In this document: one piece after another, positions 55,520 to 64,000 of the stretch
How the letters are laid out: every line of letters starts with the position of its first letter
Numbering within the stretch: position 1 is the stretch's first letter
From: Massospora cicadina
Taxonomy: Eukaryota; Entomophthoromycota; Entomophthoromycetes; Entomophthorales; Entomophthoraceae
NCBI GenBank assembly: GCA_022478985.1
Contig: JAKSZP010017409.1
Location: 1 to 64,000, forward strand
DNA: 64,000 nt
Reading direction: 5' to 3'
Translations under genes and position numbers: made by a program
Notes under the pieces: generated by a model
What the model saw: only the letters and a program-made list of their open reading frames with translations
Database searches by the model: none
What the model was told of the DNA's origin: nothing

Positions 55520-56680
55520 TCTCCTAGTGTTTATATCCCCAAAGGAACTTCATGAGCACACAATTGAAAATCTGACTGCTTGAGGGATTCTTGATAGTAT
55601 AGGCATCAACCTGTTTTACCAATAATTTCAAATAGACTAACCCAAATGCTGGACAATTTATGCTTCTGACCAAACACATGTTGTTCATAAAAAAAAACAG
55701 CTCTTCATCTTTAAACTGAGCTAGCCCATTATGCCATACCTGATTAGCAGCCTGATTCTTTTCTTCTTAGATAAGCTGAACAAGTATGCTTCAATTAGAA
55801 GCTTGACTAACATGTCAGCTAGTTTAGTCAAATAGCATTGTGGATCCATTCAGCCAGTATCTTCAAAAACAGGCATAAAACAGTGCCAGAAGAGCAGGGC
55901 GTCATTCATATAGTAATTGAAAGGGACTTTCCCTGTTGTGGAATGATAGATAATGCTATAAGTGAAAATGGCGGTGGACAGAAGGGAACACCAATCAGAG
56001 GGTTTATCCATTATCAGCTTTCAGATTATGTTCACTAGTGTCACATTGACTCATTTGACCATCCCATTGGACTCAGGGTGGTATGGGGTCATCAGAACCA
56101 CACAGATGCCCATCAGCTCATTCAACTTTAAAAAGGATGTGCGAGGTGAAGTTGGTATCATTATCAGCAAGAATTAGCTGAGGGCAGCCATGTCGCTGGA
56201 TAATACATTCCATTACAAACTTGGCCACTGTGACCGCCCCAAACTTGTATTGCCCGTGCTTCCACCCGCCTGGTCAAGTGGTCAATCACCACCAGAATTT
56301 ATTTAAAACAGTTAAAACCCGTTGGCAGAGGGCCTATAACATCCAGGGAAACCGTATGCCAAGCAAAATAAGGTTTCAATAGCTGTTATAAAGTTTTTGG
56401 AAGGTTGGCGTTTCCACTTGGCACTGGTGTCAGCAGGAAGTGGTTTTAAGAACGTTGAAGTTCACGTTTTCCCAATAATACCAAGGTCACAGCAATTCCG
56501 ACGTCTTGTGCACACCACCATGTCTGACTGCCTTATGTGCACTCATATTAATGCTAGGACTTGTTGAAGTTCATAGGAAGTTTACCATCAAATCTTCAAC
56601 CCATTTTTACAACTCCCCATTACGCTGGAAGGTATTGGCTCATATTTCATTTGATTCCTATATTACTTGAGGCGGCTCAC
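55520..56680 (-). pseudogene. GyJ integrase remnant
   Basis: Minus-strand text in order from 56450: SCXHQCQVETPTF-like zinc half (about 56440-56400), SLDVIGPLPTGF (about 56360-56325), LVVIDHLTRRVEARAI (about 56300-56250) with the first Asp, and, across stops, segments of the GVLMTPYHPESNGMVK type near 56120-56060. The post-core FEVIGKTG lies near 55640-55600. Multiple frame changes. Confidence 0.75.
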
Positions 56681-56689
56681 CATCATACT

Positions 56690-57240
56690 TTATGCTAAGC
56701 ATCATGTTGTACATTATGTCACTCAGATCCACTGAAACTGCAATTATTGGTAGCCTTGACAAGCAATCAGCGTTCTGGTGTTTTGCTCCAGTCAGTGGAG
56801 GATCTCAAAGTCATAAACCTGTAGTTTGAGGGCCCATTGTGCTAGGCGCCCTTCAGGATCCTTGAGATTCTGCAACCAGTGTAACAAAGCATGATTTTTA
56901 TGACTTTAAAATTCACCCCATCAAATATACCCTAAATTGCTTATATGTGTAGATTACCACTAAGAACTCCTTCTTGGTCATGGTATAATTGCATCCATGG
57001 CTGTTCACGCTCTGACTGCAGTACGCCACATTTTTCTACTCCCCCTCATCATTTCTTTGGGATAGGACCTCCCCTACAGAGAAAAGGGATGCATCCATCT
57101 GTACATTAAACTCTTTATTGAGGTTCAGAGAGCATAGCACCGGCGCACTAATCAACGCTATCTGAAGCGTGTCAAAAGAAGAATTGTAGGCGTTCCATCT
57201 ATTAAAAATGCACCCTTTTTTAAAAACAAAATAGCGGCAC
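56690..57240 (-). pseudogene. GyJ RNase H remnant
   Basis: NYTMTKKEFLVVIYTYK (about 56985-56935) and FKVIK...HALLHWLQNLKDPEG-like text (about 56910-56840) are the central RNase H motifs. Upstream, QMDASLFSVGEVLSQ (about 57100-57055) is the first-Asp region. The order and content match GyF 24480-24790. Confidence 0.78.
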
Positions 57241-57242
57241 CC

Positions 57243-58374
57243 CTATACAGCTGAAGTTAGGATTAAGTACTGGTAGTAGCTGACCATCCCCAAAAATACC
57301 TGTACGTTGTACTTACTGTTTGGTGTAGTCATCTTTTGAATGGCCTCCACCTTGGCCAGCTGTGGTTTTAGCTTCTTAGAATATACCACAAACCCCAGGT
57401 ATTCCAGATCGTCTTTGAAGAAGTTACACTTATGAGGTTTAATCTTGATGTTTGCCTCAGTGATCCAGAGGTATACCTCATCTAGATGATCAAGGCGCAG
57501 AAAAGGTTTAGGAGAAAGCATTAATGTCATCAAGGTACATGAGGGCGCACAACAGCTTCAGATCACCAAGGATAGTTCCATGGCTCTTTGGAATGCAGTG
57601 GGGCGTTCCATAGCCTTTGAGACATATGGGTCAGTTGTAAAAGCCCCTTGAATGTGATTAAGGTGCCTTTCTCCTGTTCTTCTGTGGGCAACTTGATTTT
57701 CAGTAACCTGAGATCAGATTCATCACCAATAAATAGTGAGCTCATCCTAACCAATCCAATGCATCATCAATCTAAGGCAAGTGATACAAGTCCTTTTTTG
57801 TAATACTGTTGAGCTTCTGGTAGTGTATCACCACCTGATTGGTACTGTCCTTCTTTTTTACAATCACGCCGGAAAAGCCCATGGACTCTTGGATGGTTCA
57901 AGCGTCCCTTTCTCCAGCAACTTATCAATTCTCTCAGTGACAATTTCTTCAGCTGCCCTAGATTGGCGAATCAGCTGAGACCTGTGGAAGGATGATCCCC
58001 AGTGTCCAATTGATGGACCCTCCCCAAGCACACCATAAATTGTGGTCGTTGATGGCAATCTCCTTATATTTCTAAAATAAAGCTATCACCTGGCTTTTTG
58101 TTCTTCCAATAACCATATTAAAATCTCCCATGGTACCAACTGTCATTACGCCATTCTGTGACTTGAGAATTAAACCAAATTTATTCAGCAATTTGAACTT
58201 GTGAACCTAAAGAACCTTCACAATTGGGGCCAAGTGTAAGTATGCCAGCATATGGAGCTGGAGGATTTTCATTAGTTCATTATAGAGATTTGTAACAAGA
58301 CCTTGATCTCCTCATGTCTCAGGATATAATGCATGGAGCCACATGAGGCTCAAGCTGCATCTGCTGATAGGGCC
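57243..58374 (-). pseudogene. GyJ reverse transcriptase and linker, YLDD intact
   Basis: Minus-strand: TERIDKLLEKGTLEPSKSPW (about 57945-57885), NQVVIHYQKLNSITKKDLYH (about 57845-57785), ALMYLDDINAFS (about 57546-57510) with both catalytic Asp residues kept, LDEVYLWITEANIKIKPHKC (57480-57425), and DLEYLGFVVYSKKLKPQLAK (about 57410-57350). MVSYYQ (about 57280) begins the thumb. From 58060 to 58374 the text is protease-RT linker (SLMWLHALYP matches EPHVAPSIL in GyF in another frame). Confidence 0.87.
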
Positions 58375-58932
58375 TGCCGAGATTATAATATGACTGGACA
58401 ATAAATGCGGGACAGCTAGGGAGGATTGGGAAGAAGCTTCTGAACATAATATCATTTATGATTATTTGATTGCCTTTAGATGAGGCGATATTAGGATATA
58501 ATGGGTTATTATTGAATCGCCTTTAAATAAGGTGATAATGTGATAAGGCGATGCTGACATCTAACAAATACAAATAAATATCCTACAATTAAGGCGATAG
58601 AAAATTAAAGAATATCAAGCCAAAATCAAGGAGAATCGGTGGAATAAGAATAGCCCAAGCTATGAGAGCATTATCATCCAAAGCTGCTGTATATAAGTGA
58701 GATGGGCGATTGAAAAAAGGTTGTTAATAGTAGAGAGAGTGGGACAGCTAAAGATCGCTGTATTTGTTATAATAAATAAAAGAGTTGATTGGGTAAATTG
58801 CTCTTATTTTTAGTATATTTTCAAGTGTGTCCAAAGGACCAACAATCCCCAGATTGTCTGTCTGTTGATCAGTGGGTTTGACCTGTACAAACAATATGGT
58901 GGATCCTAATGATACTGTCCAATTTTATAACA
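58375..58932 (+). repeat. GyK 5' LTR
   Basis: 558 bp, from TGCCGAGATTATAATATGAC to TTTATAACA. TATA-like GCTGTATATAAGTGAG near 58686 corresponds to AATATATAAGC in GyF. U3 carries at least three AAGGCGAT/ATCGCCTT motifs (58470-58610). Confidence 0.85.
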
Positions 58933-58955
58933 GTGGTGCTCACTACAGGGGGCCA
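58933..58955 (+). other. GyK primer-binding-site-like motif
   Basis: GTGGTGCTCACTACAGGGGG, one base after the LTR's CA if the site starts at TGG. Identical over 18 bases to the GyE motif at 8770. Confidence 0.65.
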
Positions 58956-58989
58956 TTGATCAACCACTAAGTACATTGAGACTCCAGTC

Positions 58990-60480
58990 GCCAGCCATGT
59001 CTTACACAGCCTGTTTTATTGGGTAATCTTCACAAAAAACTGCGCCAGTTGGGTATGAGGAATTCAATCTTACCTTAGATGCGGTGCTCAAAAAACAGGA
59101 TGAGCTCCTCCGAGAATGAAACGCTGTTATGCACCAGCTTGATAGCACGTTTAGCCAAATACAAATTTTGGGACAACAAAATAAGGAACTCGCCAACTGG
59201 TTGGATGATACTACCAAACAGCTGCAGTATGCAGAGTGAATATTTGACCAGCGCCTCTTGGTCTTCTCACTGGGATGAGGATGACCATCAAGAGGGGGCA
59301 TCATATGAGGAAGAATATGACGCTGGCCGGAGCTACTACACCCAGGATGGTAGTACAGGATATGACTATGAGTTGGAGTGCCATTCCCTCAAGTTATGGT
59401 GGTGCCACCCATGTCAGAAGGTCACGCTACACCTAAAGCGGCGGACATCCCAATTTCTGCTGGTCCAGCTCCTCATCGGGAAACTTCTTTCAGATCTTGA
59501 CCCATTCCTTAGTATGGGCCAAAAACCATGAACGGGATGAGGAGGTTAATATCAATAAACTACCTCTGTTTGATCGAAACAAAAACATTCATGGTTTCTT
59601 CAAACTGTTTGAATTTGCAGTGGAAGGTGCATCTAATAGATGGCTAAATTGTTGATATCTGCCTTGGATGTCCAGAGTGCCAATCAAGTTACTGTTACCT
59701 CCCAAGTAGCTCTGTCACCTATAAGGATGTGAAGGATACCATACTTCGCCTGTTTGGGGGTACCTCAAAAATGTCACAACAGAAAACAGAATTCTTTACG
59801 ATCAGATTCTGCCAAAACGAGACTCGCCTGGAGTTCTCTGATTGATTCACAATGGAAGCCCATGTTTTTATTGGGGCAGGGTACTTAGCTTAAGCCGACA
59901 TTTGCATTGCCATGACCTTCACAGTGAAGCTATATTGAGAGATTCACAATGTCAAGTTTGCAACTTCCGGATCACGCTGTACCTTTTCTCAAGATTATAC
60001 AGATTTTGCGTCACATATCCCCTAACTTCCCACTGTGCAGATATAGAACAGAAGACTACTGCCACTACTGCACCCTCTTATTCAGGAGAATACTCTTATC
60101 CAACTCCAGCTCCGTTTAGCAATCCTCAGCCTTTCTATAACTCTGCACCTCATCCTCGGCCATAATTATATTCAACAGTTTGATCAGCGTCAATGGGCTG
60201 GTCTCAAGAACAATCAGCAACCCAGATACTGACCAGGACCTAGCTATGCCAAACATCAACAATCATCTTACAAACCTGGGCCTGGTTACTCTGAATAACT
60301 CCAACCTTTCCAATCTGGACCCTCTTATGACAATCAGGGACGTGGCTTTTATGGGGTTAACTGCTATAAGTGCAGCCACCCTGGTCATTTGGAAAAATTT
60401 TGCCATAAAAACCGTGTGAACTATTTACATCTAGATCAACACTATCAGGGAAAAGATGGAGCGGAGTAGAGATGGGACCC
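58990..60480 (+). pseudogene. GyK gag remnant with CCHC knuckle
   Basis: FNLTLDAVLKKQDELLRE (about 59062-59115) followed by HQLDSTFSQIQILGQQNKEL forms a coiled-coil-like N-terminus. SVTYKDVKDTILRLFGGTSK and MSQQKTEFFTIRFCQNETR (59715-59826) and AHVFIGAG are capsid-type segments shared with GyF and GyH. A Gln/Tyr/Pro-rich linker precedes the complete knuckle CYKCSHPGHLEKFC (60362-60403). Several frame changes and stops. Confidence 0.85.
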
Positions 60481-60879
60481 TCTACCTCCGCAATACCAAC
60501 CCAAATTGTCCCTGATTTAATAGTAGTATATCCTACGGAAGTCCCTCAGTACAATGATGGACATTTATATCAGCAGCCAGTTGGAGGAGTAAATGTAGTG
60601 ACACGAGCTCAAGCCAAGGCGGTGACAGAAGAAGAGTCCAGAACAAATGAAGTCATATGCCTGTCAAATGCTTGATCAAGATTCCTTAGACAAGCTTGAT
60701 TCTGCCGCAGATGCGCTGATCTGAAAGAAGTAAACATCGTCCTTCCAGTAGACACCATTGATAAAGAATACCCCCAGGTCAACGAGGGGATAATGAGCTT
60801 TCTTGAAAAACTAGATCCCATAAATTTCCACATATTAAACAGTCAATATTCTTCTTATTCTGAGTGTACATACTGTGAT

Positions 60880-61300
60880 ATTTTTTAGCGAAAAATAGAG
60901 TTTGCACTATAATAGATACTGGTGCTCCAGTCAACATAGTTTCCACTAAATTGATGGCGAAGTTGACGTTAAAACCTGATGTGGACCATCAAATATTGTA
61001 CAGAACTGCTGGAGCAGTAAGCACCATCTCTGAGGGGATTTACAGTGCACTACCTCTGCGCTTTGGGTCCATTGTCATTGTAGCTCTGTAGATTGTGATG
61101 CCAAACAAAAACTACAACCTGTTAGTTAGAACCGCTTTCCTGCGCCGTTTCAGGGCTTTCATTAATATGATGGAATATACCCTCGCCAAAATGGGTCAGT
61201 GAATCCCAATTTACTTCGCCACTAGCGGAGTACTAAAGGATCTGGTGCATATGAGCCATAATAACCTTGCCTATAGTGAAGGGGTGATGCCAGTTTGCTA
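60880..61300 (+). pseudogene. GyK retropepsin remnant
   Basis: TIIDTGAPVNIVSTKLMAKL at about 60906-60964 has an intact D-T-G. It continues with TAGAVSTISEGIYSALPLRF, and NKNYNLLVRTAFLRRFRAFI (about 61109-61165), where the family has N-Y-LLG. A stop lies near 61090. Confidence 0.85.
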
Positions 61301-61879
61301 TCACCAACTAAAGCGCGAGACTCAGCCCCTTCCCCAGCAGATATATGAATATCAATGGATACCTCTTCGAGCCTCAGGGCTCATATCTATTCCTTCTGGA
61401 CAATGAGTCTTAGTGAACACTGAGTTGGAGGTGGAAGTGCCTATTGGGCTATATGGGGAAGTCATTGGGCTCTATAATTAAATGCAGTTTGAGCCGCATG
61501 TGGCTCCAGGGATTATACTTCTGGGACATGGAGAGATTAAGTTTTACTAGCAAACCTCCATAGTGAATCAATGCAAATCTGCCAACACCAAAATTTAGCA
61601 TATTTAAAATTGATTCCAATAGATGAGGTCCTTCAGATTATGATTTTGGGTCATTGGACGAATTTGGTCTACCAGTTGAGGCACCAACTGGTGTAATAAC
61701 AGTGGTACCACGGAGTAATTTAATAGGACTATCAGAAGAGCAGAAAGGCCAAGCAATAGCATTATTTCAGAAGGACAAGGGGATTTTTGCTGTTGATGAT
61801 CATGACTTAGGGTGTGCTTGGGGGTGGTCCATTGAGTAGACACAGAAGATCATCATCCTATAAAGTCTCAGCCGATCCA

Positions 61880-62640
61880 CTAATCAAGGACAGTGGAAGA
61901 TGTTGTCACTAACGAATTGACAAGTTGCTAGAGCAAGGGATGCTCAAACCGTCCAAGAGTCCATGTGCTTCACCCTTTCTGATTGTAAAAAAGAAGGACA
62001 GCACCAACCGCGTAGTAATAGACTACTGGAAGCTCAACAGTATTACAAAAAAGAACTCTTACCCTTTGCCAAGGATTGATGATGCTTTGGATCAGTTAGG
62101 GGAAGCCCATTATTTTTCAACGATGGACTTGATATCAGTTTACTGGAAAATTGAGTTACCTCGGCGGAACAGAAAAATAGCACTGTAATCACCTCCAAAG
62201 GCCTTTTTCAGCTGACTCAGATGCTTCAAGGGCTGTGCAAAGCCCTGGTTACATTTCAGCGAGCCATGGACACTGTTCTTGTATACTTGAAACTGTTATG
62301 CGTCTTTGTATAACTTGACAATATTAATTTTTTCTCTAAAACTTTTTGAAGCATCTCAATCACTTAGAAGCAGTATTCTGCAGGCTGTCTGAGGCGAACA
62401 TTAAAATTAAACCTCGAAAAAGTAACTTCTTCAAAGATCAGATGGAATACCTGTGGTTCGTGGTAAACTCTAAAGGGCTGAAACCACAGCCAGTTAAGGT
62501 GGAGGCCATCAGCAAAACGACTACACCTTATATTAAACGCAACATACAGGTATTTTTGGGAATGGGTGGTTACTACTGGTGCTTTATCCCTAATTTTAGC
62601 TGTACTGGGGGTCCGCTATTCAAGTTAATAATAAAAGATG
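61880..62640 (+). pseudogene. GyK reverse transcriptase remnant
   Basis: 61925-62188 is open: MLEQGMLKPSKSPCASPFLI, VKKKDSTNRVVIDYWKLNSI, then PRIDDALDQLGEAHYFSTMD. The palm continues in other frames (QGLCKA near 62230). YLDD is lost: VFV, a stop, then LDNINFF (about 62297-62335). EANIKIKPRKSNFFKDQMEY (62395 on) and VFLGMGGYYWCFIPNFS (about 62553-62603) are the connecting and thumb segments. Confidence 0.85.
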
Positions 62641-63100
62641 CTGTGTTCTAATGGACGGAATGTCATCAATCTGCTTTCAATACACTTTGTATGGCGTTGA
62701 TCAGCGCACCATTATTACGGTATTCAAACTTTGATTGGGAGTTTATCGTTCAGATGGATTCATCCTTTTCCTCTGTTGAGGCAGTACTTTCTCAGAAAGA
62801 TGATGAGGGAGAGGAACTTCCTGTAACATAATGTAGTTGAAGTCTGAACTTCCATGAGCATAATTATACTGTACCAAGCGGGAGTGCTTTGCAGTGATCC
62901 ATGCATATAAGCAATTCAGAATCTATCTGCATGGGGTAAAGTTTAAAGTTGTAATAGATCACGTGTCATTACGCTGGTTGCAGAACCTCAAAGAACCTGA
63001 AGGCCAATTGGCTCAATGAGCTCTTAAGCTTCAGGCTTATGACTTCAAGATCCTTCATCAGTCAGGAGCAAAGCATCAGAACACTGACTGTTTACCTTGA
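62641..63100 (+). pseudogene. GyK RNase H remnant
   Basis: KRECFAVIHAYKQFRIYLHG (about 62877-62936) and VKFKVVIDHVSLRWLQNLKE (62937 on) match GyF with catalytic Glu and Asp kept. The first-Asp segment (MDSSFSSVEAVLSQKDDEG-like, about 62755) is readable. A stop follows QLAQ. Confidence 0.82.
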
Positions 63101-64000
63101 TTGCTGACTATTGTGGTGATGGTGGACCTCAGCGACGTGATGTACAAAAAGATGCTCAGCGGAAAATATGACAACGAACTTCCCCAAGTGATCAAAGCAT
63201 TAGACAAGATGCGAAATACCTTCCAATGGAATGGGGAACTGTACAAGAAGATTGGCGATTCTATGGTAAATTTCCCATGACCCTCAGCATGGCTGGGAAT
63301 CATTATGAGTGCACACAAGGCAGTCAGATATGGTGGGGTGCATAAGATAATGGAATTGTTGCACCCCTGGTACTATTGGGAAGGTATGAGCTTCGATGTG
63401 CTCAAAACTATTTCCTGTTGCCATAAGTGCCTGTGGAGAAGCCATTCCTCTGTAAGTCTTCATACCAGGTAGTTAAACCACATTTTGCTTGGCACACGGA
63501 TTCCCTTGATGTCGTTGGTCCCTTGCCAACAGGAGCCAACCGGTGTAAGTACATTCTTGTGGCTATCAACCACTTGACCCGGTAGGTTGAAGAAGAGGTG
63601 ATATGAGACTTGGGGGAAGTTACTGTAGCCAAGTTTGTGATGGAATGCACTATTCAGCGACACAGCTGCCCTCTTTTATCACACTGACAACTGAACCAAC
63701 TTCACCTCGCACATCCTCCCCAAACTGAATGAGCTTATGGGAATCCGCGGGGTTCTGATGACCCCATAACACCCCAAATCCAATGGAATGGTTGAACGGG
63801 TGAATGGGACTCTGGTGAACATACTATGAAAATTAGTAATGTATCGACCTTCCAATTGGAGCTCTATCCTTTCCACTGCCATGTTCACCTATAACATTAA
63901 TTACCATTCCACCATGGGAAAGAGTCCGTTCCAACTACTATACGGCCAACACCCAGCTCTTCCAGCATTACTTTATTTGTTTGTAGAAGACACCAGCGGA
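63101..64000 (+). pseudogene. GyK integrase remnant, cut by the window end
   Basis: GVHKIMELLHPWYYWEGMSF (about 63336 on) and ISCCHKC form the zinc region. SLDVVGPLPTGAN and ILVAINHLTR (63500-63585) have the first Asp changed to Asn. TNFTSHILPKLNELMGI (about 63698-63745), SNGMVERVNGTLVNIL (63780-63826, catalytic Glu kept) and YNINYHSTMGKSPFQLLYGQ (63892-63950) follow. The remainder lies outside the window. Confidence 0.85.

Larger units (their letters stand above)
54932..58374 (-). mobile_element. GyJ: minus-strand Ty3/Gypsy element, cut by GyK
   Basis: 3' LTR 54932-55495, then integrase, RNase H, RT and protease-RT linker in rising coordinates, i.e. encoded on the minus strand. The polypurine tract AAGGGGGGCAA lies immediately upstream of the LTR. 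At 58374, in the protease-RT linker, plus-strand GyK starts with its LTR, so protease, gag and the 5' LTR of GyJ should lie beyond GyK, outside the window. Same family as GyF and GyK by LTR start and protein text. Confidence 0.85.
58375..64000 (+). mobile_element. GyK: plus-strand Ty3/Gypsy element, runs off the window
   Basis: 5' LTR 58375-58932, primer-binding-like motif, gag with knuckle, protease, RT, RNase H and integrase in one direction. The integrase is cut by the window end, so the 3' LTR is not seen. It interrupts GyJ. The best-preserved member of the GyF/GyJ/GyK family in gag and protease, but with stops in every domain. Confidence 0.88.

Noticed and set aside
1..64000. CRISPR arrays, rRNA genes, prokaryotic operons
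   Set aside because: No regularly spaced short repeats, no rRNA-like conserved stretches and no operon structure were seen; the content is eukaryotic retrotransposons.

Overview
The window is an almost gene-free stack of decayed retrotransposons from a eukaryotic nuclear genome. The mix points to a repeat-rich filamentous fungus, but nothing here fixes the species: Ty3/Gypsy elements with and without chromodomains, an L1/Tad-like LINE, no intron-bearing host gene, and strong AT drift. I found no bacterial operon, rRNA, convincing tRNA or CRISPR array. Element names (GyE, Chr1, LnA and so on) are my own labels. Boundaries come from terminal repeats, polypurine tracts, target-site duplications (TSDs) and reading frames, all aligned by eye.

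Left part (1-5.5 kb): a minus-strand chromovirus-type fragment (Chr3: gag, retropepsin, start of RT) is cut by the window edge. Next come about 1.2 kb of unexplained sequence and LnA (3222-5110), an ORF1-only non-LTR retroposon.

First nest (5.5-30.7 kb): plus-strand gypsy GyE (LTRs about 5548-8762 and 29397-30679) carries LnB in its 5' LTR, LnD in its integrase, and a minus-strand chromovirus, Chr1 (15698-29354), near its 3' end. Chr1 is in turn split inside its RNase H by plus-strand gypsy GyF (19510-26651), and GyF has a further 1.06-kb insertion inside its RT.

Second nest (32.6-64 kb): plus-strand gypsy GyH begins at 32594. Its gag is split by gypsy GyG (about 33817-52499). GyG holds the autonomous LINE LnC (34213-39443) in its 5' LTR and, near its 3' end, a minus-strand piece of an LnD-type retroposon that is itself split by the chromodomain element Chr2 (45453-51395). 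GyH resumes at 52500 and its RT is cut by minus-strand gypsy GyJ (from 54932). GyJ is cut at 58375 by plus-strand gypsy GyK, which runs off the window.

Two signals stand out. (1) LnA, LnB and LnD are about 1.9-kb retroposons that encode only an ORF1 protein with a CCHC knuckle and a conserved unassigned C-terminal domain; LnA and LnB share their 3' tail with the autonomous LINE LnC. (2) Four very short insertions (about 17-46 bp), each ending in ACCATCTAGTACTAAAAA and flanked by 15-18-bp duplications, are extreme 5' truncations of the LnD tail. No protein-coding host gene could be supported.
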